64,000 nt of DNA from Nostoc flagelliforme FACHB-838 (GCF_014698065.1 NZ_JACJSI010000009.1:1-64000), one strand, 5' to 3'. Positions 1 to 9,916 are shown, counted from the stretch's first letter. Program-made: numbers and translations. The notes: generated by a model from the letters alone, not told the origin.

Positions 1-112
1 TTTAATTCAGCAACTAAAACGCCCAAGTATTCCTATGTGCTTGGTTTGATTTAAATTGTCGTGTGGTAGGGCTACGCCCCGCTCGCTATTTGTTCCAGTT
101 GCGTAAGTCCTG

Positions 113-241
113 ATATCATGTTCGACTTAATACTTATGTCATTGCGAGCGTAGCGCGGCAATCCCAAACCTTTGCGATTGCTTTATTCCACTTCGTTGCA
201 TTCGCAATGACATATTATAAGTGATTTGCCGAACATGATAT
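113..241. repeat. MITE-like inverted-repeat element
   Basis: The ends ATATCATGTTCG (from 113) and CGAACATGATAT (to 241) are inverted copies. The similarity continues inward, because ATGTCATTGCGA near 136 is matched by TCGCAATGACAT near 202. The interior has no ORF. The same end motif, as ATATCATGTCCG, recurs near 45064 and 51054, so this is probably one member of a dispersed non-coding family. The rest of 1-310 shows no gene. Confidence 0.6.
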
Positions 242-310
242 TATTAGTCTATCTCTGGAATACAGAATTGGAGTTTTAAATCTTATGGAAGATGGGTAAA
301 GGAGATTATC

Positions 311-838
311 TTATTCAGATTTATTAAGTGTCCACCATACTAATGCTTTCTTTTCCATCTCTTTGATGAACCCATCTTTCCCATCCATATATCCGATGAT
401 ATCGTTAGGATATTGTTTAGCTAACTTACGTTTTAATTCACTATATTTCTGTGCATCTTCGGGATGTGCAATCATGTAATCCCGAAATGCTAAGTGTCGT
501 TCTACTTCTAGTGATTTGGCTGTGAAGGTGTGGACATGATGCGTTCTTGTACCTGTTTCATTCTCTTTACGAAAGTAGCGGCGACCTGGTATGCCAAACT
601 CGCCCATTACTTGATAACCTAATTCTTCCATACCCAAACTACGATCGTCGACTTTAGCGATGTTTTCAACTTCAATTAACAAATCAATAATGGGTTTGGC
701 GTAGATATGTGGAATTGCTGTGCTGCCAATATGGTGAATAGCAACTACATTTTCACCTAGTGTAAGCGCAACATACTTTGATTCATCATCGAATTTGCCG
801 CGCCATGTTCGATTATGTGGTACTACTTCTACTTTCAT
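311..838 (-). CDS. GrpB-like nucleotidyltransferase-fold protein
   Basis: This 175-residue protein matches the GrpB/UPF0157 family over its full length. The visible signature is HHIGSTAIPHIYAKPIIDLL near residues 35-55, which in this family is the nucleotidyltransferase-fold core with its GS motif and acidic pair. Near residue 100 THHVHTF resembles the second conserved family block. The usual length is about 170-180 residues, so the gene looks intact. Substrate and biological role are not established for the family, and some members are fused to dephospho-CoA kinase. It stands alone, with repeat DNA upstream and an unrelated gene next to it. The assignment is from family resemblance only. Confidence 0.82.
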   Translation of the reverse strand: MKVEVVPHNRTWRGKFDDESKYVALTLGENVVAIHHIGSTAIPHIYAKPIIDLLIEVENIAKVDDRSLGMEELGYQVMGEFGIPGRRYFRKENETGTRTHHVHTFTAKSLEVERHLAFRDYMIAHPEDAQKYSELKRKLAKQYPNDIIGYMDGKDGFIKEMEKKALVWWTLNKSE

Positions 839-870
839 CAGGATTTAGAAATAACATTCTTGAATTTGAA

Positions 871-907
871 TTCAAAATTTCAAATCCAAAATCCAAAATC
901 TAAAATT
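871..907. repeat. short tandem AT-rich repeat (CCAAAAT-type)
   Basis: Imperfect tandem copies of the heptamer CCAAAAT sit between two minus-strand genes. A related stretch on the other strand lies at 3240-3265 between hlyD and the exporter gene. Short tandem heptamers like this are typical of Nostoc-type intergenic DNA. Confidence 0.5.
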
Positions 908-910
908 AGC

Positions 911-1408
911 TCACCATCCCCAAGTACCAGGAGCGCCTTTGAATGGCCCAACAATATCACTGGTAATCCAACCGCCGTAGAAGTTACCTGGTTGTGGTTG
1001 CACCTCTTCGCCATTTACATAGCATTTATCCATGACATGAGCATAAAAAGCTACATAGTCTTTCATGGATTCGAAAGCTGGTGTGGGGTTTGGGTAGAAC
1101 CAAGCAACATTATGAACTTCTTTATCACCAACTCGGAGTGTGTAGTAACTAGCACTTCCTTTCCATTCACAAAAGCTAGATTGCGGTGTCAGGTGTAGAT
1201 ATTCCATTTTGATATCCGCAGGAGGAATGTAGTAAGAAGGAGGATGACTAGTTTCTAAAACACGTTTGGCGCTTTGAGTATCTGCAATTACTACTCCATT
1301 AAAGATTATTTGGATATGTTTGCTTGTGTCCTCCAGACGAGGTGGACGGGGGTAATCCCAAACTGATTCTTGTCCGGGAGCGGGTTCGATACGTTGAGAA
1401 TTAACCAT
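911..1408 (-). CDS. DUF427 domain protein
   Basis: This is a 165-residue soluble protein. The DUF427 signature runs from about residue 35 to the end: ETSHPPSYYIPPADI, then CEWKGSASYYTL, and VAWFYPNP followed by the F-Y-GGW block at the C-terminus. DUF427 proteins have a small beta fold of unknown biochemical function. The ATG at 1408 was chosen over an upstream in-frame start at 1525, because the extra residues would be translated from a dispersed non-coding repeat (1476-1499) and resemble no family member. The SD sequence is weak. No operon partner is obvious. Confidence 0.82.
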   Translation of the reverse strand: MVNSQRIEPAPGQESVWDYPRPPRLEDTSKHIQIIFNGVVIADTQSAKRVLETSHPPSYYIPPADIKMEYLHLTPQSSFCEWKGSASYYTLRVGDKEVHNVAWFYPNPTPAFESMKDYVAFYAHVMDKCYVNGEEVQPQPGNFYGGWITSDIVGPFKGAPGTWGW

Positions 1409-1475
1409 CTTAAAATCTTGATGTGAGTGATGAATTTGCGTCACCGAACAGACTGTCATAGATATCGGTTTTACC

Positions 1476-1499
1476 GAAGAAGAATTCAGGAGCCAGAAT
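1476..1499. repeat. dispersed 24-bp repeat, copy 1
   Basis: These 24 bases occur again, exactly inverted, at 15411-15434. The core is GAATTCAGGAGCCAGAAT. The copy lies just upstream of the DUF427 gene and makes the apparent upstream extension of that ORF unlikely to be coding. Confidence 0.75.
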
Positions 1500-1646
1500 C
1501 CAGAATGAATTCTGTACGACTGCATAGAAAATCGAGGTTTAAATTCCTCGATTTTAAACGCGCGTGATATTAAATTCTTTTCTCTGTGAGTATTACCCCT
1601 GACTTGACTGCTGGGGTATTCTGAATTCTGTCTTCAGCAGGACTTC

Positions 1647-3230
1647 TCATCGTACCTCTTTAAGAGCATCAACTTGCTTAGTAAACAATTCGGTGAATAA
1701 ACTAAGCACAGTCCGTTCTTCGCGCACTTTTATATTGGCACTGATGGACATACCTGATTGCAAGTTGACGTTTTTACCCTTAATTACTAGGGATTGCCTA
1801 TCTAATGAAACTTTTGCCGGAAATCTATAAAACTGATGGGTTTGATCTGGCGGTAATGCGTCTGATCCTATCCCAGTCACTTCTCCTTTGATATCGCCAA
1901 ACTCGCTGTAAGGAAAGGAGTCAATTCTGACATCTACTTTCATGCCTTTTCGCACAAACCCAATATCTTTGTTAGTGATGAAAACTTCAGCTATATAGTT
2001 TTCATTGGGGACAATTTGCAGCAGTTTTGTAGTAGGATTCGCTACAAAACCAGGGTTTTTCGCTTGCAAATCGAAAACTGTGCCAGCTACAGGGGCACGG
2101 AGTTCTTGATATCTAACGTTTAACTGTGTTTGAGATATTTTACTATTTACATCCGCCAAACGTTGCTCATTATCTAGGAGAACTTTGGTGAATTGGCTAT
2201 CGATTGTGGCAATACGCTGTTTGTTTTCACCTATCTTATCCAAAATGTTTTTATCAGAAACAGCGACTGTATTGCTTAACTCTTGTTGCCCTTTTTCTAT
2301 ATCAAACTGGAGGCGTTTTAGCTCCTCACCTAGTTGCGCTACTTCTGCTGTGCGGTTTTGGACTTCTTGTTGCTGATTGAGATACTGAAGTTGAGAAATA
2401 CCACCTTCTTCTGCCAATATCTTCAGTTTACCTAAAATTCCCTCTTGAATAGCTAAACTTGCTTTACTATCTTCGAGCTTAATTTGATTTTGAGCAAGTT
2501 GTTTTTTGGTTTTTTCTACTTCCAGCCGCGCTGCTGAGGAACGTGAGTCTAATTCCTTTTTAGCAACTCTTAAAAGTTGTTGTTCGTCAACTCCTATCCC
2601 AGAAGATTCACCAGAATTTTTTAATTGAGTCCGAAATAATTCATTTTCTGCTACTAAGGCTGCCCGACTTTTTAACAGGAAAGCTGTTTCTGGTGGCAAA
2701 CTGCCGCGCAAATATAACAGTTCAGATCCCGTGGCGGTACTTGCACCCATCAATCGGCGATAAATCTGGTTTTCTTTAATTAATGCAACACGAATTTTGT
2801 TTAAAGAATTTAATTCGGCAACGGGGGCGATGGAATCAAAAGTTAGCAGCAAATCTCCTGGCTTGACTTCTTGCCCATCTTTAACGTTAACTGTTTTCAC
2901 AACTCCACTAACAGGAGCCTGAACTTCTTTGATTGTTCCTTGCGGCTTTAATTGCCCTGTTGCTGGCACTACTTGCTCAATTTTGGCAAAATAAGCCCAA
3001 GCAATTGCAAAGCAGGCTAGCCCCATTAGTGTAACCATGATTGTACGCGACCAAATTGGGGATTGGCGCAAGACAATGGATTGCTCAAATTCCTGACTGT
3101 TTGAGTGACTTAAAGACTCTTGAGCAGCTTTCTGTTGTTTTGTAAGTACCCGTGAATCTTGCTTCAGTCCGTTTTTCGGATTGCCGTTTTTCTGATTGCC
3201 GTTGAGGTGATTCCCATTAATTTGAGTCAT
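1647..3230 (-). CDS. HlyD-family membrane fusion protein of a type 1 exporter
   Basis: This 527-residue periplasmic adaptor should link the inner-membrane ABC exporter to an outer-membrane channel. Residues 1-25 are low complexity, with repeated NGN units. One membrane anchor lies at about 61-80. The lipoyl-like half motif follows (VQAPVSGVVKTVNVKDGQEV, about 103-122), then a long coiled-coil hairpin (about 200-370), the second lipoyl half (ELRAPVAGTVFDL, about 378) and a beta-barrel C-terminal region. It lies 97 bp downstream of the exporter gene on the same strand and is probably co-transcribed. No TolC-like gene is nearby. Function is inferred from the family and the neighbour. Confidence 0.9.
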   Translation of the reverse strand: MTQINGNHLNGNQKNGNPKNGLKQDSRVLTKQQKAAQESLSHSNSQEFEQSIVLRQSPIWSRTIMVTLMGLACFAIAWAYFAKIEQVVPATGQLKPQGTIKEVQAPVSGVVKTVNVKDGQEVKPGDLLLTFDSIAPVAELNSLNKIRVALIKENQIYRRLMGASTATGSELLYLRGSLPPETAFLLKSRAALVAENELFRTQLKNSGESSGIGVDEQQLLRVAKKELDSRSSAARLEVEKTKKQLAQNQIKLEDSKASLAIQEGILGKLKILAEEGGISQLQYLNQQQEVQNRTAEVAQLGEELKRLQFDIEKGQQELSNTVAVSDKNILDKIGENKQRIATIDSQFTKVLLDNEQRLADVNSKISQTQLNVRYQELRAPVAGTVFDLQAKNPGFVANPTTKLLQIVPNENYIAEVFITNKDIGFVRKGMKVDVRIDSFPYSEFGDIKGEVTGIGSDALPPDQTHQFYRFPAKVSLDRQSLVIKGKNVNLQSGMSISANIKVREERTVLSLFTELFTKQVDALKEVR

Positions 3231-3327
3231 AACGATTTAGGGTTTTGGATTTTGGTTTTGGATTTTTTGTAGGGTGGGCAATGTTTACTACTAACGCCAA
3301 AAACATTTGCCTTCAGCAATGACTAAA

Positions 3328-6300
3328 TTACAAGTTCACATCTTGTTGTTGATACAGGTAATAATAATGACCTTTCGTAGCCATTAATTCTTGATGGTTG
3401 CCTTGTTCTATTACCCTGCTATTATCCATTACAACAATCATATCTGCATTACTTACAGTGTTCAATCGGTGAGTAATAAAGAATACTGTATCACCCTTGA
3501 ACGCTTTGGCTAAATTGAGACATATTTGCCGTTCTGTGGGATAATCTAATGCGCTAGTTGCTTCATCTAAAACTAATAACTTTGGTCTTTGTAAAACTGA
3601 ACGAGCGATCGCAATTCTTTGTCGCTGTCCACCTGAAAGTGCAGAACCCCGTTCTCCTACCCGCGTGTTGTAACCGTTGGGTAAGTTCATGATAAACTCG
3701 TGGGCGCACGCAACCTGAGCCGCTTCGATAATTTCTTCGGTTGTGGCATCGGGATTGGTTAGGGCAATATTTTCCTGAACGCTGCCGTCAAATAATAATG
3801 TTTCTTGGGGAACTACGCCAATTTGCCGACGCAGTGAATAAAGTTCTACTTTGGCAATATCATAACCATCAATTAAAATTCTGCCAGACTCTGTTTCGTA
3901 AAGTCTCAGCAGTAATTTCATCATCGTACTTTTACCAGACCCACTTTGTCCGACAATGCCGATAAATTTACCTGGCGCAAATTCTAGGTTGACATTAGAA
4001 AGTTGCAGAGGGCCGCTTGTGCCAAACCGGAAGGAAACATTTTCATATTTCACTGCTCCCTTGATTGAGGGTAAAGGTATATTGTAGCGGTCTGTTTCCC
4101 CTTCTTGTGGCGTATCGACAATATCGCTCAAACGTTCTAGAGACAAGGCAGTTTCTTGGAAGCTTTGCCAGAGTTGAGCTAAACGCAATATTGGGCTGGT
4201 GACGTAACCCGATATAATTCTAAAGGCAATTAATTCGCCTAAAGTTAATTCTCCTTGGAGTACTAAATAAGCCCCTACCCACAAAACTAGTAAGCTGCTG
4301 AGTTTGTTGAGAAAGTTACTAGTAGAGTTGGCGAGGGTGGAAGTCACAACTGTTTTAAAACCAGCAGCAACAAACCTAGCGTAACGCTCTTGCCAGGAAA
4401 AGCGCGATCGCAATTCGATATTTTGCGCTTTTACTGTTTGAATTCCTGACATCACCTCTACTAAATAAGATTGAGTTTCGGCGTTGCGTTCGGCTTTGCC
4501 ACGTAACTGTCTGCTAATGGTGGGAGAAGCAACTAAGGTGATTACCACAAACACAGGAATTGTGCTTAAGCCGACTAAGGTGAGTTGCCAACTGTAAATC
4601 AGCATGACACCGATATAGACGACTGAAAATAGAGCATCTAACCCCACTGTTAAGGCAGTACCCGTGAGGAATTGACGGATATTTTCTAGTTCGTTAATGC
4701 GAGTAGAAAGTTCACCCACCGGTCGGCGTTCAAAATAGCGCAGTGGTAGGCGTAGTAAGTGGTCGATGATTTGCGACCCTAAACCCATATCGATCCGGTT
4801 GGTGGTATCGACAAATAAGTAGGTTCGTAAGGTAGTCAACACTGCTTCAAATAGCCCGACTACTAAGAGCAAAATTCCCAAAATATGTAATGTGCCAATA
4901 CTATTTTGGGTGATAACTTTGTCGATAATTAACTGGACGACTAGCGGATTTGCCAACGCTGCCAACTGCACAAAAAAGGAAGCGATAAAGACTTCTATCA
5001 AGACTTTACGGTGGCGCGATAAGTAGGGTATAAACCACCGTAAACTAAAGCGTTCTTGGGGTGTTTCTTTAGTAGCAGTGAGCAATAATACCCTAACTTT
5101 GGGCGGAAAGTCGGTTGGATCAACATCTAAATGTTCAACCAATTGAGCGGGTTTACAGCGCACAATTCCTTGAGATGGCACACCTACAACCATCATATTT
5201 GCATCCGCTTCATATAAAACGGCAAAACTATCACCATAGCGAATCAATGCTGGTGTGGGAATGCGCGTTACTGAAGCGACTGGTAGCTCTATTAACTGTG
5301 CCTTCAGTCCGATTAATTCTGCTAGGTAAGCAGTAACTTGAAACGATATAGTTCCCTGACGCTTGACTTGCTCAGTTAAAATGCGGCGAACCACTTCTCG
5401 ACGAAACGGCATTTCTAGGTGCTTCGCAATCATTTGGAAGCAGGCGAAGGCTGTATTTAGTTCTCCCTTGCCGCCAAAAAACGGGTATTTTTGTTTTGAG
5501 GAATTTTTTGAGTTTTGGGGGGTTGCCTGTGGAACTACTTCGTCGGATGCGTAGGGAATAACATCTAGGTCGTTGGCGCTATCTCTATCTATTCTGGTTT
5601 CAGTTACCGCAAGTTCTATCTCATGACTATCTTCCAAGATTAAATCTGACGGATGTATACCAAGCAACCGTGCGGGATTTTGACCTATGACCTGGATTTT
5701 GTCTCTGTCGTCTTCCCATTCTAGGCGATCGCTAGGTGAGAAATTTGTGACTGTACCACCGCCACTCACAAACCAAACGCTTTTGCTATCCACTTGGTTA
5801 AACGGGGTTTTTCCTGAAGGGAGGTAATGGATTTTCGCCTGTGGTAAGGCTTTTTCTGCCAGTTCTCTGAGATTTAAAGTAGCGATCGCTTGCTTTTGCC
5901 AATAGGAACTGAGAATATCGAAAACTTCTACTAAATAACTGCGATTTTTGCGGGCTTCGGCAAAGGCTGGGTATGAAGCTAGAAAGCTAAAATATGCTGC
6001 TGCACTCAAGGTTAAACATACTACTTCGGTGGAGGCGATCGCTGTTTCACAGGCGACATCGCGCAACAAACCAATTTCGCCGATAATTTCCCCTGGTTGC
6101 AATAATTTTAGGGTGATTGGCATTTGCGTCTGGGGGTCGTATCCCAACAGGCGCACTTGTCCCTCATAAATTATGGTGATGCGTTCTGGGAGACTTTCTT
6201 TACCGATGATTTTCTGACCTATGCGGTAGCGCCAGGCTTGTAGCTGTTCTGATAGATTAGCGATCGCTCCATCTGGTAACTGATCAAACCCTTCTAGGGT

Positions 6301-6339
6301 AGTGAGAAATTCGGGAAAAGTGCTTTTAATATAAGTCAT
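3328..6339 (-). CDS. ABC exporter with cNMP-like and inactive C39-like domains
   Basis: This is a 1003-residue HlyB-type exporter. A cyclic-nucleotide-binding-like fold occupies about residues 20-120, a C39-like domain about 290-415, six transmembrane helices about 445-720, and the ATPase about 765-995. The ATPase is intact: Walker A GQSGSGKST at 797-805, LSGGQ at 901-905, LVLDEATSALD ending at 932, and switch H957. The C39 domain appears dead. The catalytic Cys position holds T296, the His position holds S371 and the Asp position holds V387. Domains of this kind (CLD, as in HlyB) bind substrate rather than cut a leader. HetC of Anabaena has related architecture. The propeller gene lies upstream and hlyD downstream on the same strand. 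Confidence 0.92.
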   Translation of the reverse strand: MTYIKSTFPEFLTTLEGFDQLPDGAIANLSEQLQAWRYRIGQKIIGKESLPERITIIYEGQVRLLGYDPQTQMPITLKLLQPGEIIGEIGLLRDVACETAIASTEVVCLTLSAAAYFSFLASYPAFAEARKNRSYLVEVFDILSSYWQKQAIATLNLRELAEKALPQAKIHYLPSGKTPFNQVDSKSVWFVSGGGTVTNFSPSDRLEWEDDRDKIQVIGQNPARLLGIHPSDLILEDSHEIELAVTETRIDRDSANDLDVIPYASDEVVPQATPQNSKNSSKQKYPFFGGKGELNTAFACFQMIAKHLEMPFRREVVRRILTEQVKRQGTISFQVTAYLAELIGLKAQLIELPVASVTRIPTPALIRYGDSFAVLYEADANMMVVGVPSQGIVRCKPAQLVEHLDVDPTDFPPKVRVLLLTATKETPQERFSLRWFIPYLSRHRKVLIEVFIASFFVQLAALANPLVVQLIIDKVITQNSIGTLHILGILLLVVGLFEAVLTTLRTYLFVDTTNRIDMGLGSQIIDHLLRLPLRYFERRPVGELSTRINELENIRQFLTGTALTVGLDALFSVVYIGVMLIYSWQLTLVGLSTIPVFVVITLVASPTISRQLRGKAERNAETQSYLVEVMSGIQTVKAQNIELRSRFSWQERYARFVAAGFKTVVTSTLANSTSNFLNKLSSLLVLWVGAYLVLQGELTLGELIAFRIISGYVTSPILRLAQLWQSFQETALSLERLSDIVDTPQEGETDRYNIPLPSIKGAVKYENVSFRFGTSGPLQLSNVNLEFAPGKFIGIVGQSGSGKSTMMKLLLRLYETESGRILIDGYDIAKVELYSLRRQIGVVPQETLLFDGSVQENIALTNPDATTEEIIEAAQVACAHEFIMNLPNGYNTRVGERGSALSGGQRQRIAIARSVLQRPKLLVLDEATSALDYPTERQICLNLAKAFKGDTVFFITHRLNTVSNADMIVVMDNSRVIEQGNHQELMATKGHYYYLYQQQDVNL

Positions 6340-7163
6340 ATAAAATCAAGTAGAAGGTAAAAGATGAGGAATAAAGTCGAGAATATTAGGTAATACCTCT
6401 TTTACTATCAGTGATAGCGTTTGTTTTTATGCTAGCAGTGGCAACACTTCTGTGGCATTCACAATGCCTAAATATGTAAAACCACAGAGGCTTACTTCGT
6501 CTAATTACATACCTGCATTTACATGACAGAGTTCCTACTGTTATACATTGTTCAAAGCAAATATAGTGTAAATAGATCGAGGACAAGTTATCACTTGGTT
6601 AACACTACATAATTTATACAAGTTTAAAATCAATAATTTAACATTGCTGCAAGTATGCAATAGGTTTAGTCATCATCAAATCAATACACAGAAACTCGGT
6701 TGTTTAATTTAGTGTCGCGTATTTAAATTTATGATAATCAACATGAAAATATCACAAATGCTTTCCTAAGTAAATACCCTACTTTCAAATTATGTAATAA
6801 AAAAAACTTTAAATTTCAGAATTATTTTTTACAAATTATTGAATATACGGATTGAAATTATCACTAATAGCGAAAGATAGTAAACTTTCCTCGCTAAACA
6901 GTACTTACTGCCCAATTATGAAAGAATTATCCATCACTTTTTTGCCAGCTTAATTTAATAAAAATTAACTGGAAAAGTAAACGCGAAGATTTTTTGTCCC
7001 TCTAGACGAATCAACTATTAAATTTATGAAGGAAAGATAATAACTGGCTTCAGTAAATTTACTAATTTAATCAATATTAAATTATTTAAATTCCTACGCA
7101 TCAAATAACCCCACCCCACAACTGGGATGAGGTTGTTCGATTTTGCTAGGTAATTACCCGATT
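6340..7163. other. 824-bp AT-rich intergenic region
   Basis: No convincing ORF is present on either strand. It separates the propeller gene from the exporter gene, both on the minus strand, so it should hold the propeller's transcript end and the exporter's promoter. At 7108-7133 there is a GC-rich imperfect inverted repeat that could terminate minus-strand transcription, but it has no strong T-tract. No clear operator was recognised. Confidence 0.6.
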
Positions 7164-9593
7164 TTAAGCAAAATTGACACTTAAATTTACCTGCACAATC
7201 ATATCGTTATAATCTTTGTCACCACCATTTGCTAAATCTTCAAAACCAAAGGTGTTATTCGCTAACAACCGAATGTGATCGACCTTATCGGAGTTAGCAC
7301 CCAAAAATGCGAAGTAAACGTTCTTATTAAGAATTGCATCGGGTTTCCCATCCACAATAATAAATGGCGCAAACAAAGAATTAGCCCCGAAAGTGCCAGT
7401 ATATTTTGCAGTACCTTGGTTGTCTACCGCCAAGTCTATGCCTGCAACCCGCCTACCTATAGCTGCTTCGGTGTAACCAGCCTGTCCAACAAGAATATCT
7501 GCTATGCCATCATTATTGGTATCAATACCACCATTTTCATCAGCTACTCGATAGAAACCGACAAAATTGTTGTAAGATGCTTCTCTGTTGACTGCAAACT
7601 CGGCTGTTACTGATTGTGTCACACTCCGTAAATCAATCAATTCGCCTTGATATTTGCCTTGTAGACCAGTACCTAAAGATATTTCTTGCTCTGTTGTCTG
7701 AATATTTACAACCAAATTCTGGAAGTTGAGAGAAAACCCTTCATCTTCTGTGTTGCTATTTGTAGCTGAGGAAAAAAGGACACTTGAGAAGGAGGATTTT
7801 CCAGATAGCACAGCCTGAGTAGTACTGTTGGATACCATATAAAATCTAAGTTTGGTATCAGAGTCAAATTCTAATATGTTTTTCAGGTCGGCGGGATTAA
7901 AACCATTAGGCAGATTGCTAAGGGTGGAGAAAATCACCTTTGAACGCAAAAGAGCCACTTGCGTATAACCCTCTGCACCAGGGGCTATGCCGTTAATTGT
8001 ACCTTGTTCATCGTCAACGAAAAATACACCCAGTTCATTCACCTCTTTGGAAGCACTGGTTTTAATCTTGATTGAGAGTTTGACTTTATCACCTTTAATA
8101 TTCAGCTTAGTCTTGACACTAAAGATATCGCCTGTAATTTTTGTCAGTAGAGTAATGGACTGGATAGTAGGAGCAGTATTGTCAGTAACCGCAAGTGTAA
8201 ACACATCACTTGCTTTATCTCCAGCAATATCTTTAGCGGTGACTTTGATGTTCAAACTACCCACATCTTTATTTGTCGGTGTGCCACTGAAGGTATTGGT
8301 AGCAGAATTAAAGTTCAACCAAGTGGGTAGTAGGTTATCATTTTCCAGGGTTGCAGTGTAGGTGAGGATGTCTCCAACATCTGCATCGCTGAAGGTGTCA
8401 ACTGGGACGGTGAAGTTGAAGACACTATCTTCAATGGCTTCTTGGTCAGCGATCGCCTTGGACAAGACTGGCATATTGTTAGGAGGGCTATTAAACACCG
8501 CCACTGCCGAGTCATAATATCCAGCTGCATAGACGAATTTGCTGTCGGGGCTGACAGTGACGAAGTAAGCACCATCAACACCATCAACACCATCTGTATC
8601 ATCCTTTTGAAATTCCACAAAACTCAGCTTGCCTGTTTGGGCATTCCGTGTAAACACTGCCACTGCTAAGTCATTAAATCCAGCTGCATAAAGGAATTTA
8701 CCGTCGGGGCTAACTGTGACATACTCAACATTAGCAAGCCCATCAACACCGTCTATGCCATCTTTTTGAACTTCTACGAAACTCAGCTTGCCTGTTTGGG
8801 CATCTCGTGCAAACACTGCTACTGCCGAGTCATCATATCCAGCTGCATAAAGAAATTTACCATCGGGGCTGATTGTGACGGACTCGGCACCAGAAAGCCC
8901 ATCAACACCGGCTATGCCATCTTTTTGAAATTCCACGAAACTCAGCTTGCCTGTTTGGGCATCCCGTGCAAACACCGCTACTGCTGAGTCATCAAGTCCA
9001 GTTGCATAGAGGAATTTACTGTCGGGACTGACTGTGACGGAGTAGACACCAGCAAGCCCATCAACACCATCTGTATCATCTTGTTTGAATTCTACGAAAT
9101 TCAGCTTGCCTGTTTCTGCATCCCGTGCAAACACTGCTACTGCCGAGTCATTATATCCAGCTGCATAGAGGAATTTACCGTCGGGACTGACTGTGACGGC
9201 TCTAGCACCACCAACCCCATCAACACCGTTCACATCATCTTTTTGAACTTCTACGAAACTCAGCTTGCCTGTTTGGGCATCCCGTGCAAACACCGCTATT
9301 GCCGAGTCATCATATCCAACTGCATAGAGAAATTTACCGTCGGGACTGACTGTGACAGACTCGGCACCAACAAGCCCATCAACACCGTCCGTATCATCTT
9401 TTTGAACTTCTACAAAACTCAGCTTGCCTGTTTGGGCATCCCGTGCAAACACCGCTATTGCCGAGTCATCATATCCAGCTGCATAGAGGAATTTACCGTC
9501 GGGACTGACTATGACGGCTCTAGCACCAGCAAGTCCATCTACACTGTCTATGCCATCTTTTTGAACTTCTACGAAACTCAGGTTGCCTGTCAT
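7164..9593 (-). CDS. Seven-repeat beta-propeller protein with cadherin-like and DUF4114 domains
   Basis: This 809-residue protein is probably exported. Residues 2-372 are seven near-identical 53-residue repeats with SPDGKFLYAAGYDDSAVAVF cores of the YVTN/lactonase-like type, enough for one closed seven-bladed propeller. A dystroglycan-type cadherin-like domain follows (about 378-480). The C-terminus ends in a DUF4114 domain with FEDLANGGDKDYNDMIVQV, a calcium-site-like motif. No N-terminal signal peptide is present and the first repeat begins at residue 2, which fits a C-terminally targeted type 1 substrate. The exporter and adaptor genes follow downstream on the same strand. No in-frame start exists upstream, since a stop codon precedes the ATG. 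The SD is weak, so loss of an N-terminal part cannot be excluded. Confidence 0.85.
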   Translation of the reverse strand: MTGNLSFVEVQKDGIDSVDGLAGARAVIVSPDGKFLYAAGYDDSAIAVFARDAQTGKLSFVEVQKDDTDGVDGLVGAESVTVSPDGKFLYAVGYDDSAIAVFARDAQTGKLSFVEVQKDDVNGVDGVGGARAVTVSPDGKFLYAAGYNDSAVAVFARDAETGKLNFVEFKQDDTDGVDGLAGVYSVTVSPDSKFLYATGLDDSAVAVFARDAQTGKLSFVEFQKDGIAGVDGLSGAESVTISPDGKFLYAAGYDDSAVAVFARDAQTGKLSFVEVQKDGIDGVDGLANVEYVTVSPDGKFLYAAGFNDLAVAVFTRNAQTGKLSFVEFQKDDTDGVDGVDGAYFVTVSPDSKFVYAAGYYDSAVAVFNSPPNNMPVLSKAIADQEAIEDSVFNFTVPVDTFSDADVGDILTYTATLENDNLLPTWLNFNSATNTFSGTPTNKDVGSLNIKVTAKDIAGDKASDVFTLAVTDNTAPTIQSITLLTKITGDIFSVKTKLNIKGDKVKLSIKIKTSASKEVNELGVFFVDDEQGTINGIAPGAEGYTQVALLRSKVIFSTLSNLPNGFNPADLKNILEFDSDTKLRFYMVSNSTTQAVLSGKSSFSSVLFSSATNSNTEDEGFSLNFQNLVVNIQTTEQEISLGTGLQGKYQGELIDLRSVTQSVTAEFAVNREASYNNFVGFYRVADENGGIDTNNDGIADILVGQAGYTEAAIGRRVAGIDLAVDNQGTAKYTGTFGANSLFAPFIIVDGKPDAILNKNVYFAFLGANSDKVDHIRLLANNTFGFEDLANGGDKDYNDMIVQVNLSVNFA
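8478..9590 (-). repeat. Seven tandem 159-bp coding repeats
   Basis: The DNA that encodes the propeller consists of seven consecutive units of 159 bp with no length variation. Adjacent units are nearly identical at nucleotide level, including synonymous positions, which points to recent expansion or homogenisation. The unit nearest the stop side (repeat 7) is the most divergent and ends in NSPPN instead of the usual DAQ junction. Confidence 0.85.
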
Positions 9594-9916
9594 AAACTTA
9601 TTGATTAATACTTACTATTTCTTTGCCCAATTTATGAAAAAAAATAACTAACTGACTTCAGTATATTCACTACTTTGGTTAATATTTAGTCAGTTTAATA
9701 GCGCAACATTAAACAATCCCACTCATGGCCCGAATCAGGGTGCGAGTATCTCAATCAGGCTTGATGCAAAAAATCAGAAGAATCTAAAGTATTTTTAATA
9801 GCAACAGTTAGAGTTATAGGAGCAATATCACCAGCAGCAAAATTTAAGGGGAAATGGTTAATGATGCTACTGGTATAGTGTGTGCGATCGCACCTTTGGA
9901 TATACAATATTTACAA

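Noticed and set aside
815..1198. Plus-strand 127-codon frame over the DUF427 gene
   Set aside because: It lies antisense to a clear DUF427 gene, has no recognisable domain and begins in a tandem repeat.
6386..6586. 66-codon minus frame upstream of the exporter gene
   Set aside because: Cys/His/Arg-rich composition, no SD and no family resemblance; treated as chance.
8315..9608. Several frames antisense to, or out of frame with, the propeller gene, with regular Cys-His repeats
   Set aside because: The apparent repeated motif (CIPCKHCYCRVIISSCIEEF) is only the shadow of the seven 159-bp coding repeats.
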